Source of the DNA: Bordetella parapertussis
GTDB lineage: Bacteria; Pseudomonadota; Gammaproteobacteria; Burkholderiales; Burkholderiaceae_A
Direction: 5' to 3'
DNA length: 64,000 bases
NCBI GenBank assembly: GCA_945877235.1
Contig: CAMCRF010000001.1
Location: 248,001 to 312,000 of the forward strand
In this document: piece after piece, positions 53,190 through 62,185 of the stretch
Layout: the number at the start of each line of letters is the position of its first letter
Position numbering within the stretch: position 1 is the stretch's first letter
Notes under the pieces: model-generated
The model's database searches: none
The model's input: the letters and a program-made list of their open reading frames with translations, nothing else
What the model was told of the DNA's origin: nothing
Position numbers and translations under genes: made by a program

Positions 53190-54197
53190 TCATCGGTTGA
53201 GTTTATTGAGAAGTTCAAGTCGGGCCTGCCTAGTGACCGTTTCATCGATCTTTCCGAGCAGCCCCCTTGCCTCCTCGGGGATGTGCTCCCAGGTCGATGC
53301 ATTGCTATGAAAGATGAAGTGCTCAAAGTGATGATTCCAAATCCTACGCTCGTGCTCGGGTAGGCTTCCAAGCGTCATGAGCGCCAGACGCAGAGCGCTT
53401 AGCGGCGAGTCAACATACTCGGGAACCCTTCGCCACCAAGCATTGATGAGTGCATTCACCGAACCCAAGGCCTCTACATGGTGAAACCACATGCTGGGAA
53501 TGAAGATTGCGTCACCCGGCTCGAGCTCAATATGCTCCGCAGCTTCTAGAGCCTGCTTGAAACGCGGGAATCGGCCGAAATCTGGCTTCGCAAAATCGAC
53601 AAGACTTATGGGCTGTCCGGCTGGCGTGGGATCGAGCGGACCCATGTAGAGGTTGTGAATCTGCTCCGGAGGAAAAACGGTAAACCGACGACGACCACTC
53701 GCCACCACGGCTAGGTTATCGGGTAGGTCGTAATGGGCTGCAATCCGAGTCTGGTTCCCAAGCCACAGGCTCACCAGGGGGTCACGCGGTCCGAGACCCA
53801 TTGGATTCGCATCCATAAAACCTGGCAGGATCGCCTCGACTGTCGTCGAGCCCACATACAAGGCAGGCGCATGAGTGGCCTGCGCAATACCGAGTAGTCC
53901 TGACAGGACTTGATCCAACGAAGCGGCATGTCGTTTGAAGTTAAAACCTGTGAGGGCTGCATCGGCGTAAAAAACCCGCCCCTGCTCCTCCGGCGGAACC
54001 TCAAAGAGCGTGACGTGAACACCGTTGTATCGCTGCATCAAATACTGCGCGAGAGCCAGATCAGACTGGAGTGAGGCTTGGACAACAGGCCAGCTCGCGA
54101 ACGCACCTCTCACTGCAAACGGGCGCTGAGCCGTTAGAAGCTCACTTGGAATGGCACAGGGGTCAAATGGCTCCGGCCAGAGTGGAACTTCCCGCAT
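53190..54197 (-). CDS. JmjC/cupin-8-like Fe(II) oxygenase-type protein
   Basis: The 335-residue protein has the Cupin_8/JmjC metal triad pattern: HYD in RIAAHYDLPDNLA, a distal His in IFIPSMWFHHVEAL, and the connecting FPPEQIHNLYMGPLDP. Relatives (for example FIH-like proteins) are 2-oxoglutarate hydroxylases of protein side chains. In TonB-receptor/halogenase/SapC loci this cupin is a recurring partner of unknown function. It lies seven bases after sapC and nine before the distal halogenase gene. Confidence 0.85.
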   Translation of the reverse strand: MREVPLWPEPFDPCAIPSELLTAQRPFAVRGAFASWPVVQASLQSDLALAQYLMQRYNGVHVTLFEVPPEEQGRVFYADAALTGFNFKRHAASLDQVLSGLLGIAQATHAPALYVGSTTVEAILPGFMDANPMGLGPRDPLVSLWLGNQTRIAAHYDLPDNLAVVASGRRRFTVFPPEQIHNLYMGPLDPTPAGQPISLVDFAKPDFGRFPRFKQALEAAEHIELEPGDAIFIPSMWFHHVEALGSVNALINAWWRRVPEYVDSPLSALRLALMTLGSLPEHERRIWNHHFEHFIFHSNASTWEHIPEEARGLLGKIDETVTRQARLELLNKLNR

Positions 54198-54204
54198 TTT
54201 TCTG

Positions 54205-54915
54205 TCAGCGCCTCACGTATCGGTGCAGCAGACCGGGCAATTGTGCCAACGAGGCCATTTGCATGTAGATCGCCGTCAGATGGCCGTCTCGCGATAGGCC
54301 CTCTAGATCTGCACCCGAGAGATTTGCGAGTCGATCCTCGTTTACAGTAAACAAGCCTGTGAGACGGGAGTGCTCTCCACTTGGCATTTGAATATCAAGA
54401 ACAAAGGGCTCGAGGAGTTGAAGCCTCTTGAGCGCGTCGATGAAAAGAGGAAGCTGCTGTGCCTGGGCGTGCAGCTGCTCCATGAGCTTGACGATTTGAT
54501 CGAGATACTCGCTAAAGCCTCCGTGTGGGAGGAAGAGGGCGCTGCCGACTTCGCCCTCCGCTGCCCGAACCACTCTTGGGCTCTCAAGATCAATATGAAG
54601 CTGAAGCGAGTCATCTTGGGCTCGTCCAATTGCGAAGGGCTCTCGCTGCAAGGCCATAGGCACAACGGTTGCATCCCATCCCTGCTCAGTCAGAAATAAA
54701 TTCTGACCCTCTTCAAGGCCAAACAAAGCAATGGGCTGGAAACCTGAATCGCTCTCAACATGCTGAAAGACGATCGGAAAATGCGCCTGCAAATGCCGAA
54801 ACTCACCTGGCAGTGCAAGACAGCTGTGGCGGGCATCACCCAAGGCAGCAGATCTTTCCGTGCGAACTCGGAGGTCCCGGTGCTTCACGTTGTCCAACAG
54901 AGTGTGTTGTGTCAT
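54205..54915 (-). CDS. SapC-family protein
   Basis: The 236-residue protein matches the SapC family (LPGEFRHLQAHFPIVF near residues 35-50, GLEEGQNLFLTEQGW, LPLFIDALKRLQLLEPF, LHRYVRR). The name comes from a Campylobacter S-layer-associated protein, but the family mostly appears beside TonB receptors and halogenase-like genes in sugar-use loci. No enzyme activity is known. Its ATG overlaps the upstream halogenase stop by four bases. Confidence 0.85.
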   Translation of the reverse strand: MTQHTLLDNVKHRDLRVRTERSAALGDARHSCLALPGEFRHLQAHFPIVFQHVESDSGFQPIALFGLEEGQNLFLTEQGWDATVVPMALQREPFAIGRAQDDSLQLHIDLESPRVVRAAEGEVGSALFLPHGGFSEYLDQIVKLMEQLHAQAQQLPLFIDALKRLQLLEPFVLDIQMPSGEHSRLTGLFTVNEDRLANLSGADLEGLSRDGHLTAIYMQMASLAQLPGLLHRYVRR

Positions 54916-56459
54916 TGCGGCAGGTGGGTCAATTGATTGATAAGGCTTCTATGACCAGGAAGGCCGGCAAGAAGGCGTTGGGCCTGCCGGTCAGCCTCTT
55001 GCAGGCAATGCTCGGCGTGGGCTCGCTCGGCTGGACTCAGTGACATGACCTCCGGCCGAAAACCCATTCCATAGAGCACATATTGATAACTGGCAGCAGG
55101 GAACACTTCGTCGATTCTGCCGAAGTCATGGCGGGCAGGGGGCCGTAGTTTCCATAGGGGTAGGGATTCTCTGAGTCTCTCCGTCCATGTATCTGGGCTT
55201 CGGTGACGAACCCAATAATCACTGTCTGAGCGCTGCGTCAGGATGTAATGCAGCTTTAAGAAGTCAATCACTCGGGACCACCGATAGGAGAATTCCTCGT
55301 TAAAGCGACGCGAGACCGTCTCCATGCCCGCTCTGGTCATTGGAAGCTCATCGGAGATGCGTTGGGCAGACATCTCGACGAGTGCCAAGGCCGATGCCTC
55401 GAGCGGCTCAATGAAGCCTGCTGAGAGCCCAACGGCAACGCAGTTCTTTACCCAGAAGGCCTCACGATACCCAGGGTCGAACCGTATCAATCGAGGCTCC
55501 CCTCGCTCTCTGGGGGAACCACTTGAATCCAGGTAACGCGAGAGCGCGACTCGCGCCTCGCTCTCATCAGCAAAATCAAGCGAGAAGACGCACCCGACGC
55601 CCCTGCGGTTCTGAAGTCCAATGTCCCAGAGCCAGCCCTTTGCCCAAGCAGTCGCAATGGTGCAGGTGGCTAGCGGAGCATCGGATTGCGGGTAAGGAAT
55701 CTGTACGGCCAGTGCGGCGTTATTGAACAAGGTCCGGCTCTCACTCCGAATGCCCACACCGTAATGCTGACCGATCAGCCGTGCAGCTAACCCGGAACAA
55801 TCGATAAACAAGTCTGCTTCGAGGTCACCGTGCCTGCGTGTTCGCAGCGCTGAAATATCGCCAGTGGCAGAACAGACAACCTCATCTACATGGTCCAGCA
55901 CATGGTGCACCCGAAGGCTGTTGCACGCGTGCTCACGGAGCATGATTCCGAACTGACCCGCATCGAAGTGATATCCATAGTTCGTCACCGAGGCAAACTC
56001 AGGCGTTTGGGCCTGCTTCGGCGCACGTCCGGCTTCACACAAGCGCACCGACGGGCTTACTGCGTCAGCGAACGACTTCTGGCCCTGTAAGGACATCCAG
56101 GCTTGTACCAACTCAGCGTCGTCGTCCCCGATGGGCAGAACGAATGGGTGGTAGTACCGATCACCATCTTTTCCGGCGGAGCCGGACATCCAGGAATCAA
56201 ACCGAGACCCTTGCTTGTAGGTTGCCTGGCATTGTCGAATGAAGGCTGTCTCGGACAACCCAATTTTGCGGAGCGTGTCCCGCATCGACGGCCATGTCCC
56301 CTCGCCCACTCCGATGATTGGGGTCTCATCGGACTCAACCAACGTGACCGAAAGCTCGGGATGATCAGCAGCGAGCACGCTCGCTACCAGCCACCCTGAG
56401 GAACCGCCTCCCATGACCAGGATCCTGGTGATTCGGTCCCTCAAGATGTATCCCTCCAA
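54912..56459 (-). CDS. Flavin-dependent tryptophan-halogenase-family protein (proximal copy)
   Basis: The 515-residue paralogue has GGGSSGW (17-23), VGEGTWP and Lys82 in QATYKQG. The WxWxIP segment is altered to WLWDIG (276-281), so the Pro is replaced by Gly. VKNCVAVGLSAGFIEPLEASA is a normal family feature. The alteration may mean another reaction or oxidase-like chemistry. It starts six bases after the TonB receptor gene and is coupled to sapC. Both halogenase-like genes differ clearly, so they are not a recent duplication. Confidence 0.87.
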   Translation of the reverse strand: MEGYILRDRITRILVMGGGSSGWLVASVLAADHPELSVTLVESDETPIIGVGEGTWPSMRDTLRKIGLSETAFIRQCQATYKQGSRFDSWMSGSAGKDGDRYYHPFVLPIGDDDAELVQAWMSLQGQKSFADAVSPSVRLCEAGRAPKQAQTPEFASVTNYGYHFDAGQFGIMLREHACNSLRVHHVLDHVDEVVCSATGDISALRTRRHGDLEADLFIDCSGLAARLIGQHYGVGIRSESRTLFNNAALAVQIPYPQSDAPLATCTIATAWAKGWLWDIGLQNRRGVGCVFSLDFADESEARVALSRYLDSSGSPRERGEPRLIRFDPGYREAFWVKNCVAVGLSAGFIEPLEASALALVEMSAQRISDELPMTRAGMETVSRRFNEEFSYRWSRVIDFLKLHYILTQRSDSDYWVRHRSPDTWTERLRESLPLWKLRPPARHDFGRIDEVFPAASYQYVLYGMGFRPEVMSLSPAERAHAEHCLQEADRQAQRLLAGLPGHRSLINQLTHLPQ

Positions 56460-56465
56460 AAAGTT

Positions 56466-59438
56466 TTAGAACTTCCAACGGCCCCCGAATACAAATCTGC
56501 GACCAAGCTGAGTGACCGACCCGATCTGATTTTCGTTCCGGAAATGGGTACGCACATACGAGTCGGTTAGATTAATCGCATCAAAGGTGAGACGCAGGTT
56601 CTTATTGACGTTATATCCGACACCAAGATCAACCTGCCCGTAGGGCTCCACGTACAAAGGCTGTGCCCCCTCGAGTCCCCCGAAATTAGCCACGAGGTAC
56701 TTTCCTCGCCAGTTGTAGGCCAGTCTCGTGCTGAAATCAGCCTGCTCATAAAAGCCGACCAGGTTTCCGGAGTCTCCTAAGCCGACCAATACATCTGTCT
56801 GAGCACCGGCCTTATTGTTGTCGTAGCTCAGGTCCGAGCGCACCTTGGTGAAGTTGGCAGCCATGCCATAGCCGGAGTTACCGAAGATGTGTTGGAGGTT
56901 GAACTCAAGCCCACGGATCTTGCTGGTTCGCTCATTGTTCTCGAATGTTCCCAGCTGGAAAACCAAAAGTGGATCGCCTGGTTGACCTGCAATCGAGCGC
57001 GCGGCAACGTCCACCCCAGGTGCAGATGCGAGGTTTGCAAAAATGTACTGGCGAATGCAACCCGAATCGTTCGCCGCGCACCCACCCATCTGAATCGCTT
57101 GCTGGTAATAAGCGCCACCAATTGGGGTCGTCAAGCCAGGCACCGTCTGGGGAGCAATGATCGGGGCATTGTAATTGTCGATTGACTTGGTGAAGTAACT
57201 CGCCGCCACGTAGCTGCTCTTGGCATAGTAATGCTCAACAGACAGATCCCAGTTCATTGACTCCAGGGGCTTGAGGTCAGGATTTCCGACGGAGCCGGTT
57301 CCACCATCAAGGCGAGCCAGACCATTGAGCGTGCGTCCACCTTGTATCGCACTCCATCCGGGACGGCCAATCGTTTTTCCATGGCTGATCCGAAGCTTGG
57401 TGTTCCGATCTAAATCTGCGCTCCAATCAATCGAAGGCAGCAGATAGGAATAGCTCCCCTTGCGGGACGCTGAGGTCGTGCCACTGAAGATCACCGGCAG
57501 TTCATTGTCTGCAACCCAACGCACTTGGGTCGGCACAGATTCAACGCTCGGCGACGTAACGCGTGTTCTCTCGTAACGCAGGCCGACAGAGATATCCATG
57601 GGTACGTTCCACTCCCACGAGTGGTTGTACTGCCCGTATAGCGACTGGGACTTCTCAGTGGTCCGATAGTCATCCTTGAAGTCGAATGACGCCTTGAGCA
57701 ATTCGTCGGAGCCGAGAATCTTGATTGCGGCCGCACGCGCATCTTCGAAACTAAAGCCAAAGTACTGGTTGAACAGTCTCGGGTCGTTTGAGCCAGGGAT
57801 GCTGCTGAAGTAGCGGCTGATGGAGTCCGCCCGCCAGATGTTGTCAGGCATTGCACCCGGCCCACCAGCAGCACCGGAGCCCCACGAGTCGCGCTGCACA
57901 TTTGCAAATGCAGATCGATTGTCAACCTCGGTCAGTGATAGACCAAAATCAAGACTCGAATCTGGATTGATCTTCCACACCCCCTTGGCTTGGGCTTGGG
58001 TGACCTCGTTCCTTTGGTAGCTGTTGCCAAACACGGAGCCCTGCAATTCCTGTAGGGATGGATCTAGCGCGCCGCCCTTGATGTTGAGCACCGGGAACTT
58101 ATTGCTGAAGTCAACATAGGTGTCGCCTCGATTAAGCGAGGCGGTACCCAACGTGACGTTCGTGCCCAACGGACCGTCTGCGCCCGAGGTGGCGGAGGAC
58201 CGGTGCATGTCAAAGTCGAAGTTCAGCTGGTTGCTCGCCTTCCACTTCAGGTTCAGTCCGATCTGTTGATTCTTGACCCTGGTCTGAATCGCCGATGCAC
58301 CCATTGCAACGTCGGAGTTGGTCATGGTCTCGCCATAAATGATGGGAGACGATGGCGACCCAGGCTGGTACTCCCCAAACTGACCACCATAGTTGAACCA
58401 CGCAGAGATATCGTTTCTGCGTTGCCGGAATTTCTGCTCGGACAGGACAAAATCCAATGTGGCCACAACGTCACTGGACGGCTTGAGCTGCAACACAGCC
58501 TGGCCGTTGAGGCGCTCGCGATGCACTCCCGTAAAGGCGTAATTCAGATTCTGCGGAACGCTGTAGACGGAATCCGGAGCTGGGCGATTCTTGATGGCAT
58601 TCCATGATGCCGGAGGGAGTCCGCCCCATGCGGCATTTGGGCCACCCCAATCATTGTCCTTAATGCCATCGAATGTCTTCCAGCCGCTGGTGACGGCAGC
58701 CTGCGAATAGCCGGAGTCCCGCACCTGGTAGGTTCCCATCAATGTGATGCCAAAGGTGCCATCGCTAGACTGAGTGCTGTAGATACCGCTCAATTCTGGA
58801 GTGAGCGCCTTACCCTGCTGCTCAAGCGGAACATTGCGAGCTGTCTCGTCGTTGACCATCTTGACGCCAAACTGGGCGACAGTCTCTTTGATGTCGAACG
58901 GACGCTGAGTGCGAACGTTCACGGTGGCGCCCATCCCCCCGGTGGGGCTACTTGCTCGGCTCGTCTTGTAGACCTCGAGGGCCGACACCCCGTCTGCCGC
59001 CAAGTTGGAGAAATCAAACGAGCGGGAACTCGGGGCTCCACCGTCGAAACTCGAACCCGGCATCTGCCGGCCGTTCAGAAGGACGAGGTTGAAGTCTGGA
59101 CCCATACCGCGGACCGTGATGCGTGTGCCTTCACCGTTGCTGCGCTCGATAGAGACGCCGCTTACCCGGCTCAACGATTCCGCCAGGTTTGTGTCTGGAA
59201 ACTTGCCGATGTCCTCGGCCACAATCCCGTCAACAATTCCCTGGCCCTGACGTTTGAGATTCAGAGAGGTGTCCAGGCTGCTCCGGATTCCGACGACCGT
59301 TACTGAAGTGGTCGCAGGCGCCTCTTCTTTCTTAGCCTCTTGGGCCATAACAGACATGGAGCCGAACAAAAGGCCACAGGCAGCAACGAGTGGCTTGACC
59401 CTAAAACGGCGAGAATCGGAACGTAAGGCTGATCGCAT
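56466..59438 (-). CDS. TonB-dependent outer-membrane receptor (carbohydrate type)
   Basis: The 990-residue receptor has a signal peptide (FRVKPLVAACGLLFGSMSVMA, cleavage before QEAKK). The plug is typical of large sugar receptors (IGKFPDTNLAESLSRVSGVS, ITVRGMGPDFNLVLLNGRQM), and the barrel ends in FGGRWKF. It would import an oligosaccharide across the outer membrane with TonB. The ATG at 59438 is preferred because GGGAG precedes it by eight bases; the frame reaching 59495 would cover an operator. Two LacI-type operators lie directly upstream, and the inner-membrane sugar importer is on the other side of the regulator. Confidence 0.93.
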   Translation of the reverse strand: MRSALRSDSRRFRVKPLVAACGLLFGSMSVMAQEAKKEEAPATTSVTVVGIRSSLDTSLNLKRQGQGIVDGIVAEDIGKFPDTNLAESLSRVSGVSIERSNGEGTRITVRGMGPDFNLVLLNGRQMPGSSFDGGAPSSRSFDFSNLAADGVSALEVYKTSRASSPTGGMGATVNVRTQRPFDIKETVAQFGVKMVNDETARNVPLEQQGKALTPELSGIYSTQSSDGTFGITLMGTYQVRDSGYSQAAVTSGWKTFDGIKDNDWGGPNAAWGGLPPASWNAIKNRPAPDSVYSVPQNLNYAFTGVHRERLNGQAVLQLKPSSDVVATLDFVLSEQKFRQRRNDISAWFNYGGQFGEYQPGSPSSPIIYGETMTNSDVAMGASAIQTRVKNQQIGLNLKWKASNQLNFDFDMHRSSATSGADGPLGTNVTLGTASLNRGDTYVDFSNKFPVLNIKGGALDPSLQELQGSVFGNSYQRNEVTQAQAKGVWKINPDSSLDFGLSLTEVDNRSAFANVQRDSWGSGAAGGPGAMPDNIWRADSISRYFSSIPGSNDPRLFNQYFGFSFEDARAAAIKILGSDELLKASFDFKDDYRTTEKSQSLYGQYNHSWEWNVPMDISVGLRYERTRVTSPSVESVPTQVRWVADNELPVIFSGTTSASRKGSYSYLLPSIDWSADLDRNTKLRISHGKTIGRPGWSAIQGGRTLNGLARLDGGTGSVGNPDLKPLESMNWDLSVEHYYAKSSYVAASYFTKSIDNYNAPIIAPQTVPGLTTPIGGAYYQQAIQMGGCAANDSGCIRQYIFANLASAPGVDVAARSIAGQPGDPLLVFQLGTFENNERTSKIRGLEFNLQHIFGNSGYGMAANFTKVRSDLSYDNNKAGAQTDVLVGLGDSGNLVGFYEQADFSTRLAYNWRGKYLVANFGGLEGAQPLYVEPYGQVDLGVGYNVNKNLRLTFDAINLTDSYVRTHFRNENQIGSVTQLGRRFVFGGRWKF

Positions 59439-59480
59439 GCGGGGTTCTCCCAGAAAAGTGACGCGATGATTAAATGTCGG

Positions 59481-59494
59481 TGAAAGCGCTTTCA
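59481..59494. promoter_or_regulatory. LacI-family operator 1
   Basis: TGAAAGCGCTTTCA is a perfect 14-bp palindrome with the central CG expected of LacI/GalR-family sites. It lies 43 bases upstream of the TonB receptor ATG. On the minus strand TTGAAA (59495-59490) and TTTAAT 15 bases further could form the promoter, so a bound repressor would cover the -35. Confidence 0.85.
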
Positions 59495-59514
59495 AAAATA
59501 GAGGCAGACTTTTG

Positions 59515-59528
59515 TGAAAACGCTTTCA
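59515..59528. promoter_or_regulatory. LacI-family operator 2
   Basis: TGAAAACGCTTTCA differs from operator 1 at one position and is centred 34 bases from it, roughly three helical turns, which would let two dimers sit on the same face. The remaining 200 bases up to the lacI start show no gene and no other clear signal. Confidence 0.82.
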
Positions 59529-59731
59529 GGGGAGAGAATAAAAAATATTTCTCGCGCCTACAAGCACCTGAACCTTCCGTACAAACCCTAAATCAAGCAC
59601 ACCTTCTGCCCAAGCGCGAGCAGCGACAAGGCCCAAGCGGGAACCACATGAAACATGGTTTCTCCAAGCGTCTGGTTTACCCCTAAACTCCAACCATCCG
59701 TCACTTCCATGCTCAGTCAGCCTCGCAGAAA

Positions 59732-60781
59732 ATGCCTGCCCGCCGCGCTACAACCACGACTCTAGCCCGCCCCACTGCCCCTGAGGAGGCAGTTACGCTG
59801 TCTATGGTGGCCAAGGCGGCAGGGGTCTCCGCCAGTACCGTCTCACGAATTTTGAATGGCACCGCCGCCGTCAACGAGGCGAAAAGCAAAGCCGTACATG
59901 AGGCGATTGCAAAGCTCGGCTACATTCCGAATCCAGTGGCGCGAGGACTCGCTGGTGGGCGCACGCTCAGCATTGGCGTCGTGACCCAATCCATCGACAG
60001 CCCGTTCTACGGGGTCGCGCTTCGTGGCATTGAGGATGAACTGGACCGCGTTGGCTACAGTCCGCTGTTTGTGAGCGGGCACTGGAATGCCACCGAGGAG
60101 GCTCGGTGCTTCGACATGCTGCGCTCTCGACGTGTCGATGGAATTATTGTGCTCACCGGCCGGCTTAGCGATTCAGCACTCAAGCACACCGCCAAAAGCT
60201 TACCCATCGTCGCAACCGGGAGGAGGCTTCGGGCACCGAATTTGTTCAGCTTGGACTTCGACAATCAATTGGGCGCCCGGCTCGCGACCCAGCACCTTGT
60301 AGAGCTCGGACACAAACGTATTGCCTTCATTGCGGGCAACTCAGAGCACCCAGACGCCAACGAGCGACTCAATGGATACAAGGCCGGGCTCGAACAGGCC
60401 GGCATTGCTTTTGACCCTGAACTGGTTGCACCCGGCCTCTTTCATGAGGAGAGCGGCCTCCTTGCAACAGAGCGCCTCCTGGATACGCGACGGCGATTCA
60501 CCGCCCTGTTTGCTGCAAATGACCAGATGGCACTCGGTGCTTGCCTTGCGCTTCATCGCCGCGGACTGCGCATCCCGCAAGACGTTGCCGTGATGGGCTT
60601 TGACGACCTCTCGATCTCACGCTACAGCACCCCCCCACTCAGCACGATTCACCACCCAGCTTATGAACTCGGGCAAGGTGCAGCATCGGCCATGCTCTGT
60701 CTGCTTCGCGGCGAGAAGCCCACCTTTGAGTTGCCGGGCCCTAAGGTTGTCGCTCGAGAATCTACAGACGCAAAACGCTGA
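59732..60781 (+). CDS. LacI-family transcriptional regulator
   Basis: The 349-residue repressor has an N-terminal helix-turn-helix (TLSMVAKAAGVSASTVSRILNG, residues 22-43) and hinge helix (NPVARGLAGG). A periplasmic-binding-type sensor domain follows (IGVVTQSIDSPFYGV, MGFDDLSISRYSTPPLSTI). It lies between the TonB receptor operon and the ABC importer genes, and the only LacI-type sites in the window flank it (59481, 59515, 60831). It should sense a sugar taken up by this locus. No ribosome site is evident before the ATG. Confidence 0.93.
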   Translation: MPARRATTTTLARPTAPEEAVTLSMVAKAAGVSASTVSRILNGTAAVNEAKSKAVHEAIAKLGYIPNPVARGLAGGRTLSIGVVTQSIDSPFYGVALRGIEDELDRVGYSPLFVSGHWNATEEARCFDMLRSRRVDGIIVLTGRLSDSALKHTAKSLPIVATGRRLRAPNLFSLDFDNQLGARLATQHLVELGHKRIAFIAGNSEHPDANERLNGYKAGLEQAGIAFDPELVAPGLFHEESGLLATERLLDTRRRFTALFAANDQMALGACLALHRRGLRIPQDVAVMGFDDLSISRYSTPPLSTIHHPAYELGQGAASAMLCLLRGEKPTFELPGPKVVARESTDAKR

Positions 60782-60799
60782 GGTAAGGCATTCCCTTAT

Positions 60800-60829
60800 T
60801 TGACAGCCTTGACAGCGCGTCAGCATAAT
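60800..60829 (+). promoter_or_regulatory. Sigma-70 promoter of the sugar importer operon
   Basis: TTGACA (60800-60805) and CATAAT (60824-60829) are 18 bases apart, a strong match. Transcription would begin at about 60836, inside operator 3, so the LacI-family repressor would block initiation directly. The mRNA leader would be about 40 bases. Confidence 0.72.
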
Positions 60830-60830
60830 T

Positions 60831-60844
60831 TGAAACCGCTTTCA
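60831..60844. promoter_or_regulatory. LacI-family operator 3
   Basis: TGAAACCGCTTTCA matches operators 1 and 2 at 13 of 14 positions (consensus TGAAANCGCTTTCA). It begins one base after the -10 box of the importer promoter and overlaps the predicted transcription start, the classic place for a repressor. Confidence 0.82.
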
Positions 60845-60875
60845 TAAAGCTTTCAGTTTGGATCTAAACGGGTCA

Positions 60876-62183
60876 ATGTTCAGCACAAAGCCCACCTCGA
60901 CGCCCCCGGCAAAACGTTACAGACGTCAGCTCATCAAGGGTTTGACAGGCTCCGCTGGGCTATGTGTGGCGCCCCTCTCTTGGTCCAAGCCGCTTGAACC
61001 GGTGCGCCTTTCGGTAGCAGCCTTTCCGCTGGTCGACGAAATCATCAAAGCAGCGACCCCCAGGTTCAACCAGCAGTTTCCTCACGTTCGAATCGAGCTC
61101 ACCAGCCGCCAGTACGCGGACCATCACACCGCAATGACGACAGCGCTCTCGACAAGCGTTCGCCTGCCCGACGTCATGGCGCTCGAGTCAAGCTACGTTG
61201 GCCGTTTTTCTCACGGGTATGGCCTTGAGGATCTCTCAAGCGGCCCCTACGACCTGGACAGTCTTAGCCATCGCTTCGTACCTTACGCATTTGGTCAAGC
61301 ATTAAACAAACGCAATGAGCGCGTCGCAGTGCCAACTGATATTGGGCCGGGCACGTTGCTTTACCGGAACGACCTGTTATTGCGGGCTGGCCTCTTACCC
61401 CAAGACCTCTCCGCCTCGTGGGAGGGCTATGTTCAAGCAGGACGGCGCATCAAGGCAGTCACAGGAGCCTACCTCGTTGGCCATGCGCGTACTGTGAAGG
61501 ACATCCTTATTCGCGTTGGCCTGCGCGCAGGCGATGGTCTTTACTTCGATGCGGAGTCCCGCGCCACCGTGAATTCCCCGAGGTTTAAGCGCGCGTTTGA
61601 GCTTTCGCGAGAGGTACGCGGCCTCGGGCTGGACGCCAGAGTCAACGCATGGTCCAACGAATGGGCTGAAGGATTCAGGCGTGGATCCATCGCGACCGAT
61701 CTGACTGGGGCCTGGATGGTCGGACAGATGGCCAACTGGGTCGCGCCATCGACCAAGGGTCTCTGGCGAGTGACACAACTTCCAGAGCAGACCTACGTTG
61801 ACTACGGAGGCACCTTCTATGCCATTCCCAGGCGGGCGAACGAGCAGACCAAGCCCTGGGCTTGGGAGTTCATCAAGGCGCTCACGCTCGACGCACAACT
61901 CCAAATTGGTGCGTTCAAGTCGCAAGATGCATTCCCCGCACTGGTGGAAACCCATCAAGACCCTTTTTTTGCAGAGCCCATCCCCTTTCTGGGTGGGCAA
62001 CCCGCTCGACTGCTGTGGCGGGAGTCAGCTCAGCAGATTGTTGCCACGCAGCCTCACAAGCAAGCCAAATTCGCCGAGGAAGTCATCAATATTGAGCTGG
62101 ACAACGTATTGGGGAATCGAAAAAGCATCGACAGCGCACTGGCGGATGCACAACGGCTCATTGAGAGACGAGCGCGTCGATAG
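60876..62183 (+). CDS. Sugar ABC transporter binding protein (Tat-exported)
   Basis: The 435-residue class-1 extracellular solute-binding protein has a twin-arginine signal (YRRQLIKGLTGSAGL) and a mature part like MalE-type proteins (PRFNQQFPHVRIELTSRQ, VMALESSYVGRF, GTLLYRNDLLLRAGL, WAWEFIKALT). It would bind a mono- or oligosaccharide in the periplasm. The ATG at 60876 is chosen over TTG at 60858 because it is a standard codon and leaves a normal leader behind the promoter. The two permease genes follow within two bases. Confidence 0.85.
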   Translation: MFSTKPTSTPPAKRYRRQLIKGLTGSAGLCVAPLSWSKPLEPVRLSVAAFPLVDEIIKAATPRFNQQFPHVRIELTSRQYADHHTAMTTALSTSVRLPDVMALESSYVGRFSHGYGLEDLSSGPYDLDSLSHRFVPYAFGQALNKRNERVAVPTDIGPGTLLYRNDLLLRAGLLPQDLSASWEGYVQAGRRIKAVTGAYLVGHARTVKDILIRVGLRAGDGLYFDAESRATVNSPRFKRAFELSREVRGLGLDARVNAWSNEWAEGFRRGSIATDLTGAWMVGQMANWVAPSTKGLWRVTQLPEQTYVDYGGTFYAIPRRANEQTKPWAWEFIKALTLDAQLQIGAFKSQDAFPALVETHQDPFFAEPIPFLGGQPARLLWRESAQQIVATQPHKQAKFAEEVINIELDNVLGNRKSIDSALADAQRLIERRARR

Positions 62184-62185
62184 CA

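Noticed and set aside
59650..59662. GAAAC-AT-GGTTTC near-palindrome before the lacI gene as an autoregulatory site
   Set aside because: It has odd spacing and lacks the central CG conserved in the three accepted operators.
60845..60855. AAAGCTTTCA as a fourth LacI operator
   Set aside because: It lacks the full 14-base spacing and one half is missing TG; it adjoins operator 3 too closely for a second dimer.
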